Positions 15,930 to 23,932 of a DNA stretch of 44,837 nucleotides are shown in pieces. The notes beneath the pieces were generated by a model. That model saw nothing but the letters and a program-made list of their open reading frames with translations. It made no database searches and was not told where the DNA came from. Origin of the DNA: Candidatus Staskawiczbacteria bacterium RIFOXYC1_FULL_38_18 (GTDB taxonomy: Bacteria > Patescibacteriota > Minisyncoccia > Minisyncoccales > Staskawiczbacteraceae). Location: the NCBI GenBank assembly GCA_001822095.1, contig MHPP01000019.1, positions 1 to 44,837 on the forward strand, in the 5' to 3' direction. Position 1 is the first letter of the stretch, and each line of letters begins with the position of its first letter. The translations under genes were made by a program, and so were the position numbers.

Positions 15930-16808
15930 TTATAGTTTCTGACAGCTGGGGCAGAAAAATGCGCTTCGGCCACCAAAATGTATGCGCCTAATTAATGTTT
16001 TGCATCTGCGACATTTTTGCCCCTCTCTTTTGTATGCTTTTCTTTCCGTATCAAAATCTCCTTTTGTGCCATCCGGTTTTCTGTAATCCGAAAAGCTTTC
16101 GCCTCCCAATTTTACCCCAAGCGCTAAAACTTTTTTTGTTGCGTCATATATGGCCTTCAGCTCTCTTGGGCTCAATTCCGAAACGTCTTTTTCCGGATGT
16201 ATTTTGGTATACCATAATATTTCTGAGGAATAAATATTCCCGATTCCGGCAATTACTTCCGGCTTCATTAATACCTGTTTTATTTTGCCTCTCTTATTTT
16301 TGAATATATCCTGAAACTTTTTAAAAGTAAAAGATTTATCAAGCGGTTCCGGCCCTATGCTTTTAAATTCCTTCGCTTCCAGCAAATCCTTGGTTTTCCA
16401 TAACTCAACCTTGGCAAACTTCCGTGCATCGGAAAGAGCCATCATATTTCCATCATCAAGAAAAAAAATTAAGTGAATAAAACGATTATAGGGATCGTTT
16501 AAGGGGCTTTTTTTATCTTTAGGAACCCATACATCATTTTTTAATTCCCAAATTCCAACAAGCAAATGCCCTGTCATTTTTTGGTGTATAAGCAAAGAAT
16601 ACCCTTCCGATAAATCAAAAATAATATTTTTGGCGCGCCTCCAGATTTTTTTTATTTTTTTGTTTCTTATTTCTTTTACAAAATCACCAAAACTTTTTGG
16701 TTTTTTTACTATTTTTTTCCAGTCAGACCAAACATTAATAAAGGTTTTATTTAAAACCTTTTTATTTAAGCCGTTTACTGTTGTTTGAACTTCGGGCAAT
16801 TCAGGCAT
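15930..16808 (-). CDS. mutM: Formamidopyrimidine-DNA glycosylase
   Basis: MPELPEVQTTVNGL, GIGNIYSSEILW, C-terminal zinc finger CRRCKTLIRRIHFGGRSAFFCPSCQ. Confidence 0.95.
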   Translation of the reverse strand: MPELPEVQTTVNGLNKKVLNKTFINVWSDWKKIVKKPKSFGDFVKEIRNKKIKKIWRRAKNIIFDLSEGYSLLIHQKMTGHLLVGIWELKNDVWVPKDKKSPLNDPYNRFIHLIFFLDDGNMMALSDARKFAKVELWKTKDLLEAKEFKSIGPEPLDKSFTFKKFQDIFKNKRGKIKQVLMKPEVIAGIGNIYSSEILWYTKIHPEKDVSELSPRELKAIYDATKKVLALGVKLGGESFSDYRKPDGTKGDFDTERKAYKREGQKCRRCKTLIRRIHFGGRSAFFCPSCQKL

Positions 16809-16883
16809 ATTATTTATTCCAATTTACACGATATTAGCTTGTTTTGCCATATTTTGATAAAATATACTAAGAAATAATAAAGT

Positions 16884-18317
16884 ATGATTTTTAACCTTTA
16901 CACAATCTCGGCTTTTATAAATTTTTTAACAAGCATAGTTTTGGCTGTTTTGGTTGTTTTAAAAAACAGAAAAAATCCAAAAAATGTATCTTTTTCTATT
17001 CTTGCAACTTTGGTCAGCTTGTGGAGCTTGTGTTACTTTTTTTGGCAAAACGTGGAGCAAGCCGAATGGCTTGCTCTATTTTGGTGCAGGGCGTTAATGG
17101 CTTTTACAATTATGATTCCGGCGGCTTATTTGCACTTTGTGCTTGCTTTAACAGAAACCTTGGAAAAACGAAAAAAATTTTTAATTTTTGTTTATCTTCT
17201 TTTTTATTTTTTTCTGCTCACCAATGCAACTCCGTTTTTTATAGAAAAAGTTGAGCCCATAATGAACTTTAAATTTTGGCCCGTGGCAACTCCCATAATG
17301 TCTTTGTGGTTTTTTTCTTTTGGGGTTTGCGTCTTTTATTCCGCATTTTTACTGATAAAAAAATACCGCGGAGCTAGTGGAATAACAAAACTTCAACTAA
17401 AATATGTTGCCATTGGAACAATTATTTCATTTATATGCGGTACGCTTAATTTTGCGCCATGGTATGGAATTCCGCTTCCGCCTGTTGCAAATTCATTTGT
17501 CCCTTTTTACGTTATATTAATGGCTTACGCTATTACCAGATATAGATTTATGGATATTAAAACTCTGACCAGAAACATAACCTTTTATTTTATTATTGCT
17601 GTTTTTGCTTATTTATCCTTTTACTTGTTCGCGCACGCCTATAAAATTATTTTTGGAGACCCCTTGGCAAGAGGCGGATATGTTTTGGGACTTGTTGTTG
17701 CTCCTGTTTTTGCGGTCATAGCATATAAAATCAGCGGATCTCTGTCAAAATTTTTAAACAAGCGCGTTTTTTATTTTTTATATGTATATGAACAAGAAAT
17801 TAAAAAGGCGCAAAATCAACTAAGACGATACAACAGCCTTGATCAGGTTGCAGATGTTATTATTAATACAATAAGGACTACTCTGCAAACCGAAAAAATT
17901 GCCGTGCTCTTCTGCAACAGCGCAGGGAAAGAAATAAATTTTGAGGTTACTAAAAAAATCGGCTTTACAGAGATTCCTCAGCTAAGCTGCGCCTTGTTTT
18001 CCGAATACTTTAAAAAAGAATATGACGCAATAACAAGAGAAGAATTAGAACAAACCATTGAAAATACAAAAGATGCTGTCTGGAAAAAAACACTCCACTC
18101 TATAGAAAATCAGATACATAGATATAATATTTCCACCTGCATACCGCTTAAAGACAGCGAAAACCTTCTTGGAATTATTGTTATCGGAGCAAAAAGGTTT
18201 GAAGGAAGTTATTCAAAAGAAGATTTTGGTTTGCTAAAAACCCTTTCTAACTGCGCGCAAATTTCCGCCAGCAACGCCTTAATCTATAAAAAGTTGGAGG
18301 AGGGGAGGGAGGGCTAG
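16884..18317 (+). CDS. Histidine-kinase-type N-terminal 7TM plus GAF-like domain, no kinase domain
   Basis: Multiple TM helices then GAF-like segment (...CIPLKDSENLLGIIVIGAKRFEGSYSKEDFGLLKTLSNCAQISASNALIYKKLEEG); ends without HisKA/HATPase. Confidence 0.75.
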   Translation: MIFNLYTISAFINFLTSIVLAVLVVLKNRKNPKNVSFSILATLVSLWSLCYFFWQNVEQAEWLALFWCRALMAFTIMIPAAYLHFVLALTETLEKRKKFLIFVYLLFYFFLLTNATPFFIEKVEPIMNFKFWPVATPIMSLWFFSFGVCVFYSAFLLIKKYRGASGITKLQLKYVAIGTIISFICGTLNFAPWYGIPLPPVANSFVPFYVILMAYAITRYRFMDIKTLTRNITFYFIIAVFAYLSFYLFAHAYKIIFGDPLARGGYVLGLVVAPVFAVIAYKISGSLSKFLNKRVFYFLYVYEQEIKKAQNQLRRYNSLDQVADVIINTIRTTLQTEKIAVLFCNSAGKEINFEVTKKIGFTEIPQLSCALFSEYFKKEYDAITREELEQTIENTKDAVWKKTLHSIENQIHRYNISTCIPLKDSENLLGIIVIGAKRFEGSYSKEDFGLLKTLSNCAQISASNALIYKKLEEGREG

Positions 18318-18904
18318 CCCGCATCATTTGTTTTTTTCCCTGCTTTTGGGCGGGCCCTGCCCAATGATGTCCTTAGGCTGTTTATTTGCCTTTTTAAATC
18401 TTCTGCTTCAATTTCTTTTTCTTGCGCCTTTTCCTGCATTTTTTTTGAATCGGCGGCTATTTTCTGCAGTTCCAGCGTCCTATTTTTTATTTTTTGCTCT
18501 AAGGCGGTTATTGTTTCTTCCAATCCCTGCGTTTTTGCCCTAACCTTTATGTCAACCGATTTTTCTGATTCCTGCGTTTCCGATTTGCTTTTTTCAAGCT
18601 CGTCGGCGATATTATTAAAAATCTTCGCCAATTGGCTTACTTCGTCTTTGCCTTCATCCAAATAAACCCTTGTTTTTAAATCTCCCTTGCTTAAATCAAT
18701 AGCCCTTTGCAGCAATTTTTTTACGGGTCCGGCAAGGCTTTGTCCTGTGGCAAAGCCAAAAAAGAATACAAACACGCTGAGTAAAAACAAAATTATGTAA
18801 AAAATTAAATTGAGGCTTTGGTAGTTAAGTGAAATAAAAATAGTAGTGACAAAAATTCCCACAAGAATCATTGGAACTGCCACTTTTGACGCGATACTAG
18901 ACAT
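18314..18904 (-). CDS. Membrane protein with HAMP-like linker and coiled coil
   Basis: Two TM segments, then GPVKKLLQRAIDLSKGDLKTRVYLDEGKDEVSQLAKIFNNIADELEKSK (HAMP-like), coiled-coil tail. Confidence 0.75.
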   Translation of the reverse strand: MSSIASKVAVPMILVGIFVTTIFISLNYQSLNLIFYIILFLLSVFVFFFGFATGQSLAGPVKKLLQRAIDLSKGDLKTRVYLDEGKDEVSQLAKIFNNIADELEKSKSETQESEKSVDIKVRAKTQGLEETITALEQKIKNRTLELQKIAADSKKMQEKAQEKEIEAEDLKRQINSLRTSLGRARPKAGKKTNDAG

Positions 18905-18916
18905 AAATTTAAATAG

Positions 18917-19801
18917 TTATATTGTTTTTAAGTTTTCTACTCTGCTTATTAAAGAATTAAAGTCCAACTCGTATAATTTTTTTTCAACCTCTTTTTTGTC
19001 AAAATTCCCGAACCTGCAATCCTCCAAGATAAAATTTATATCGCAATCTTTTTTTGTTTCAACCAGCTCTCGCGACAAAAATGCGTTTTCTTTGTTTGCC
19101 TTCAGAGCTTCCTTAACTTTTGGTTTTAATACAGCTGTGTCTGTTGCAATTTCTTCATATAATTCTTTTATTGTATGATATCTTTCAATTATTTCTGCGG
19201 CTGTTTTTTTGCCTATTCCTTTTACTCCGGGGATATTGTCAGAAGCATCTCCAATTAAAGCCTTAAAATCATTCATTTGCGCGGGCATAACTCCAAATCT
19301 TTCTTCTACCTTTATCTTATCATAAATTATAGTATCTTTAATACCCTTGCCCATTGTGTAAACCTTTACTTTGTCATTTACCAATTGCAAATTATCCAAA
19401 TCGCCCGAAATAATATAAATTTCGTCGGCTTTGGCGGTGATAGCAATAGTAGCAATTAAGTCATCCGCCTCAACTCCTTCTTTTGCAAAAATAGGAATTT
19501 TAAAAGTGCTCAAAACTTCTTTTGCAATCGGGATTTGTAAAATTATCGCGGGCGCAGTTGCCGGCCTTTGAGCTTTATAATCTTTAAATCTTTCATGTCT
19601 AAATGTCGGGGCCTTTGTGTCAAAACAGGCAACAATATAATTGGCATTTAAATCTTTTATTGCTTTAAACAAAGTCAGCAAATATCCATAAACAGCTCCG
19701 GTTTCCTGCCCGGATTTTGTCATCAAGGGAGGCAACGCATGAAACGCCCGGTGCAACAGCGCATTAGAATCAATTATCAATAATATTTTTTTCTCGTCCA
19801 T
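18917..19801 (-). CDS. 5'-3' exonuclease (PolA N-terminal-type FEN)
   Basis: LLIIDSNALLHRAFHALPPL, GYLLTLFKAI, ACFDTKAPTFRHERFKDYKAQRP, EGVEADDLIATIA, ALIGDASDNIPGVKGIGKKTA. Confidence 0.92.
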   Translation of the reverse strand: MDEKKILLIIDSNALLHRAFHALPPLMTKSGQETGAVYGYLLTLFKAIKDLNANYIVACFDTKAPTFRHERFKDYKAQRPATAPAIILQIPIAKEVLSTFKIPIFAKEGVEADDLIATIAITAKADEIYIISGDLDNLQLVNDKVKVYTMGKGIKDTIIYDKIKVEERFGVMPAQMNDFKALIGDASDNIPGVKGIGKKTAAEIIERYHTIKELYEEIATDTAVLKPKVKEALKANKENAFLSRELVETKKDCDINFILEDCRFGNFDKKEVEKKLYELDFNSLISRVENLKTI

Positions 19802-19858
19802 TCTGTATTATATCTTAAAAATTTTACAAAAAAAAGCCCCCTGCGGTTTTCGCGAGAA

Positions 19859-20290
19859 CTATTTGGTGACGGTTTCGCCTGACGACGAATCATAAGCGAT
19901 CGTAGCCCTAATTATTCGCTGACGAACATCTCGGGGAAGCAATAATAGCTGGCAAAGAATCCTAAGCTCCGCCGGCGCTTCACGTGGCGGCGCTATTTGT
20001 TTAGCGAGCATAGCGGCCTGTTGAAAGCAAGTTTTTTCTCGCTCAGTAAATAGCTGCGCCTTTGACAGAAGGATTTCAAGCTCTTTTTGTCGCTCATCAG
20101 CGAGCTCATACGACGCCATCAGCTTACTGATTAATTGAGCATTAGGAATCATTTTCCCTTGCTCAACCTTGTTGAGATAGGATGAACTAATCCCAATCCT
20201 TTTGGCAGCACAGCTTTGACTAAGTCCCTTTCCCAACCTTATGCTCCTAAAAAAACTGCCGATATCAACTGCTAATTTTGCTTCGCTCAT
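19859..20290 (-). CDS. XRE-family helix-turn-helix protein
   Basis: IGSFFRSIRLGKGLSQSCAAKRIGISSSYLNKVEQGKMIPNAQLISKLMASYEL; AGGAG SD. Confidence 0.85.
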   Translation of the reverse strand: MSEAKLAVDIGSFFRSIRLGKGLSQSCAAKRIGISSSYLNKVEQGKMIPNAQLISKLMASYELADERQKELEILLSKAQLFTEREKTCFQQAAMLAKQIAPPREAPAELRILCQLLLLPRDVRQRIIRATIAYDSSSGETVTK

Positions 20291-20329
20291 CTTGTATCTC
20301 CTAACGTTTAGGTTTGGTGAACTGTTTAG

Positions 20330-20358
20330 AGCTTATCACATTATTTTTTAAACGTCAA
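20330..20358 (-). promoter_or_regulatory. Sigma70-type promoter of the HTH gene
   Basis: Minus strand TTGACG-N17-TAAGCT. Confidence 0.55.
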
Positions 20359-20412
20359 CTGTATTCTATAACAAAAAACACTTCAAAAGTGCAGTGTTCT
20401 TTGTATAATTTT

Positions 20413-20757
20413 TTAATTAAACTCTTCTTTCAGTATTTTTAAAATATTTTTCTTTAGTTCCGGAATATTTTCTTTGGCAATTTTATACGTTAGCTTTAAA
20501 TCAACTCCAAAATATTCATGAATAAGTTTGTCTCTTGTCCCTGCTATTTCTTTCCATGGAACTTCTGGATATTTTTTCTTAAAACTTTCTGGCAAATTTT
20601 TAACCGCTTCTCCGATTATTTCGATCATTCTTATTGTGGCGTTTTGGATTAAATCTGACTTGATAAATTTTTCTTGTGTACAATTATCTGTAAAATCTAC
20701 AATCAGCTTTATGCTATTTAATATGTGTAAAAGAAAAGTTTTTATATTCCTCTTCAT
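20413..20757 (-). CDS. HepT-like HEPN (DUF86) protein
   Basis: GTRDKLIHEYFGVDLKLTYKIAKENIP with RX4H motif; overlaps MntA-like gene. Confidence 0.85.
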   Translation of the reverse strand: MKRNIKTFLLHILNSIKLIVDFTDNCTQEKFIKSDLIQNATIRMIEIIGEAVKNLPESFKKKYPEVPWKEIAGTRDKLIHEYFGVDLKLTYKIAKENIPELKKNILKILKEEFN

Positions 20758-21038
20758 AAAATTATTTTTTCGTCTTCTAAAATGCTCTTTTTTAAAAGCG
20801 GGTGAATAGAATCATACGTCAAGAGATCTACCTTTTTTTTTAATTTTTTTTCCAATTCTAATTGTAACCCTACCAGGTCAAAATAACTCTTATTATCATA
20901 TTTATACTTTATCAGAATGTCCACATCGCTTCGTTTTTTTTCTTCTCCTCTTGCGTACGAACCGAAAATCGCCGCTTTTTTAACGCCGTTTTTCTTTAAT
21001 ATTGGGCTTATTTTCTTTTTAATTTCTTGAATACTCAT
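20754..21038 (-). CDS. MntA-like minimal nucleotidyltransferase
   Basis: AIFGSYARGEEKKRSDVDILIKY (GSX10DXD). Confidence 0.88.
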   Translation of the reverse strand: MSIQEIKKKISPILKKNGVKKAAIFGSYARGEEKKRSDVDILIKYKYDNKSYFDLVGLQLELEKKLKKKVDLLTYDSIHPLLKKSILEDEKIIL

Positions 21039-21064
21039 ATATTATTTATACCACAAATAACTAT

Positions 21065-21592
21065 TTATTTAAAATTAACTTCTCTTGTTTTTTCGTCAAC
21101 AAATTTAAAATCAATAAAAATTGTGTTTTTGGGGAGAACTTTTTTAATTCTTTCAGGCCATTCAATAGCCACAATGTTTTTTGGGTCGGAAATTATTTTT
21201 CCGAAGCCCAACTCCAAAATATCTTCACTCTTTTTTAATCTGTAACAATCAATATGATAGAAATTCCTAACCTGGATTCCCGCTTTCGCGGGAATGACGA
21301 AACGCTTTAAAATCACAAAAGTAGGGGATAATATTTTTTCTTTTATTCCCAGGCCTTTTGCAAAACCCTGCAAAAAAGTTGTTTTACCTCCGCCAAGATT
21401 TCCGGTTAAACCAATAATCACGGCTTTATTGCACCCGTCATTTCCAGCTTGACTGGGAATCCATGTTTTGAGTCTGGATTCCCGCTTTCGCGGGAATGAC
21501 GAAAAAAAAAGCGGGGACAATAAAAAACGAGTGAAATCTTCGCCAAGTTTTTGAGTTTGTTTAAAATTTTTTGTTGTGTATTTTGCTAACAT
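21065..21592 (-). CDS. tsaE: tRNA threonylcarbamoyladenosine biosynthesis ATPase TsaE, with repeat insertions
   Basis: GLTGNLGGGKTTFLQGFAKGLG, SPTFVI, FYHIDCYRL, EWPERIKKVLP. Confidence 0.9.
   Translation of the reverse strand: MLAKYTTKNFKQTQKLGEDFTRFLLSPLFFSSFPRKRESRLKTWIPSQAGNDGCNKAVIIGLTGNLGGGKTTFLQGFAKGLGIKEKILSPTFVILKRFVIPAKAGIQVRNFYHIDCYRLKKSEDILELGFGKIISDPKNIVAIEWPERIKKVLPKNTIFIDFKFVDEKTREVNFK
21271..21300. repeat. Palindromic repeat in tsaE (copy 1)
   Basis: CCTGGATTCCCGCTTTCGCGGGAATGACGA; encodes FVIPAKAGIQ on the minus strand. Confidence 0.9.
21437..21502. repeat. Composite palindromic repeat in tsaE (two inverted half-units)
   Basis: GTCATTTCCAGCTTGACTGGGAATCCATGTTTTGAGTCTGGATTCCCGCTTTCGCGGGAATGACGA; encodes SFPRKRESRLKTWIPSQAGND. 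Confidence 0.9.
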
Positions 21593-21650
21593 GTTGACTT
21601 TGAAAAAGATTTCGTTTAGGGTGTATTAATTCTAAGAGATAAATAAAAAT

Positions 21651-22349
21651 ATGTCAGAGGCATCTCAAATAATTACAGACTCAAAAAACATTTATTTAAT
21701 ACCCTCAAAGGGCCAAGAGGCTACATGTTCAGCATTGGCTCTTTTTTATACTTTAAAACAACAGGGCAAAAATGTAAACTTGGTTTTGGAAACGTTGCCA
21801 GAAAATTTAAAATTTTTGTCGCCGTCTTTGGATTTTGTTTCTTACCCTAAAAATTTTGTAATTTCAATTCCAAATAAAGTTGCCGGAGTTTCACAAATTT
21901 ATTACGAAAAAAATGACGACGCTTTAAAAATATTTTTGACTCTGGAAAAAGGCGCGATCAAAAAAGACAATATTTCTTTTTATTATCAGGAGGCAAAACC
22001 GGATTTAATAATAACAATTGGTGTAAAAGATTACGCGGAGGAATTAAAAAACCTGGACTCTTTTGGCTTTTTAATGGAATCTCCCATTTTGAATATTGAT
22101 AACGATAAAACAAATAATAAAAACTTTGGCAAAATAAATTTAGTGGAAGAAAAATCTCTAGCCGAAACAATTTTTAATTTGTCGGACAATATAAGCAAGG
22201 AGTCGGCCAAGTGCCTTTTAGCGGGGCTGGTTATTTACACTGAAAATTTTCAGAAAAATATGACCGCTGAAGTTTTTGAAAAGGCGGGGCTGTTAATGAA
22301 AAAAGGAGTTGACTTATCAGAAATCACAAAAAATGTTAAAATAGCTTAA
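21651..22349 (+). CDS. Degenerate DHH-family phosphoesterase-like protein
   Basis: NIDNDKTNNKNFGKINLVEEKSLAETIFNL resembles NIDHHxxNxxFGxxNxVDxxxSST region of DHH proteins but lacks DHH. Confidence 0.65.
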   Translation: MSEASQIITDSKNIYLIPSKGQEATCSALALFYTLKQQGKNVNLVLETLPENLKFLSPSLDFVSYPKNFVISIPNKVAGVSQIYYEKNDDALKIFLTLEKGAIKKDNISFYYQEAKPDLIITIGVKDYAEELKNLDSFGFLMESPILNIDNDKTNNKNFGKINLVEEKSLAETIFNLSDNISKESAKCLLAGLVIYTENFQKNMTAEVFEKAGLLMKKGVDLSEITKNVKIA

Positions 22350-22373
22350 TATAAGCTAAAAAATATAACGATT

Positions 22374-23705
22374 ATGGAGGAGGCAAAAAAATTATTAGGT
22401 TCGGTGACAATTTCTCCAGCAGTTATTGAAGAGGTAAAAAAGGGCGTAAAAAATATTGCCGGTTTTAAAGAGAAGCTGGAGGGACATTTGGCTCAAAGCG
22501 TTACTGAGCTTTTGGATATTATTTTGTTTGGTGCAATTATGCTTGACGCTTCCGACATCCACATTGAGCCTCAAGAATCCAACGCCAGGCTGAGAGTTAG
22601 GTTGGACGGCATCTTACAAGATGTTGTTTTTTTTGACCAAACCGTTTATCACCACTTAATTTCAAGGTTAAAACTTCTCTCAAAATTAAAATTGAACATC
22701 ACAGACAGACCCCAAGATGGAAGATTTACAATAGGCGTAGAAAACTTACTGATAGAAATCAGAACTTCCAGTTTACCGGCCGAATATGGAGAGTCAATTG
22801 TGATGAGAATTTTAAACCCGAAGAGCCTGATTAATCTGAATGACCTGGGATTACGCGAAGACCTTTTAAAAACCTTTCAAAAAGAAATCACAAAACCAAA
22901 CGGAATGATAATTGTAACCGGCCCCACGGGCTCTGGAAAAACAACAACGCTTTACGCGTTTTTAAAAAAGATTCAAAACCCGGAAATTAAAATTATTACA
23001 ATTGAAGACCCCATTGAATATCATTTAACCGGAGTTTCCCAAACACAGGTTTCTCCTGAAAAAGGATACACGTTTGCCGATGGCTTAAGGTCTATTGTGA
23101 GGCAGGACCCCGATGTTATTCTGGTGGGGGAAATTAGGGACTTGGAAACAGCAAAAATAGGCCTGCAGGCCGCTTTAACCGGCCACTTGGTGCTTTCCAC
23201 GCTTCACACTAACGACGCAGCTGGAACCATCCCCAGGCTTGTAGACCTGGGCGCCGAACCTTCCTCAATAGCCCCGGCCCTAAAAATGGCTGTTGCTCAA
23301 AGGCTTGTAAGAAAAGTTTGCAAAAAATGCTCGACCTTTGAATCACCAAGCGTAAAAGAATTGGCCGAATTAAAAAAGGGATTAAAATCTTTGCCAAAAG
23401 GGGTAAAAGCTCCCGATTTAGATAAAATAAAAATTGCAAAACCAAAAGAGGAGGGATGCCAAGTGTGTAACTTTACAGGATATAAAGGGAGGAAAGGATT
23501 ATACGAAGCGTTTTTAATTGATTCTGAAATGGAAAAATATATTTTGACCAACCCGCCCGTCTCGTCCATAAGAGAACTTGCCATTAAAAAAGGTATGGTA
23601 ACAATGTACCAGTCGGGACTTATTGATATTGCCGAAAGCACAACAACTTTTGACGAAGTAGCGAGAGTAGTAGAAGAAGATGAATCAAAATCAGAAGTAA
23701 TTTAA
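22374..23705 (+). CDS. pilB: Type II/IV pilus assembly ATPase (PilB/GspE family)
   Basis: GPTGSGKTTTLYAFL, ITIEDPIEYHLTGVSQTQV, RQDPDVILVGEIRDLETAKIGLQAALTGHLVLSTLHTNDA, CxxC zinc motifs. Confidence 0.93.
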   Translation: MEEAKKLLGSVTISPAVIEEVKKGVKNIAGFKEKLEGHLAQSVTELLDIILFGAIMLDASDIHIEPQESNARLRVRLDGILQDVVFFDQTVYHHLISRLKLLSKLKLNITDRPQDGRFTIGVENLLIEIRTSSLPAEYGESIVMRILNPKSLINLNDLGLREDLLKTFQKEITKPNGMIIVTGPTGSGKTTTLYAFLKKIQNPEIKIITIEDPIEYHLTGVSQTQVSPEKGYTFADGLRSIVRQDPDVILVGEIRDLETAKIGLQAALTGHLVLSTLHTNDAAGTIPRLVDLGAEPSSIAPALKMAVAQRLVRKVCKKCSTFESPSVKELAELKKGLKSLPKGVKAPDLDKIKIAKPKEEGCQVCNFTGYKGRKGLYEAFLIDSEMEKYILTNPPVSSIRELAIKKGMVTMYQSGLIDIAESTTTFDEVARVVEEDESKSEVI

Positions 23706-23839
23706 AACGGCTCTGGAGTTGGAGGTAGTCTTATGTCTGGGACATAAATAAAGATTTGTCCGAGGAGTAGTCGAGCCGGAGCAAGACTATCCGAAGCTAG
23801 GACGAATCCAAGTAATTACCTCCAACTCCAGAGCCGTTT
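23705..23839. ncRNA. Candidate structured RNA or nested palindromic element between pilB and ruvB
   Basis: 23-bp perfect arms 23705-23727 / 23817-23839; inner hairpin TTATGTC-tgg-GACATAA (23731-23747); second helix GATTTGTCC/GGACGAATC (23753-23761/23800-23808) capped by GGA-g-TAGTC/GACTA-TCC. Confidence 0.6.
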
Positions 23840-23932
23840 CTATTATAAACCTATAATGCTAATTAATACGTTAAATAATATAAATTAGCTGTAACGTTTC
23901 AATATTTTTAATAATATCACCTTTTAGGGCAT

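Noticed and set aside
15926-15976. N-terminal extension of holA giving overlap with mutM
   Set aside because: MIYFIYGEDSF at 15925 is the natural HolA start; the extension is antisense-like carry-over from the mutM zinc-finger end.
23209-23641. Minus-strand ORFs inside pilB
   Set aside because: Antisense to a clearly conserved ATPase gene.
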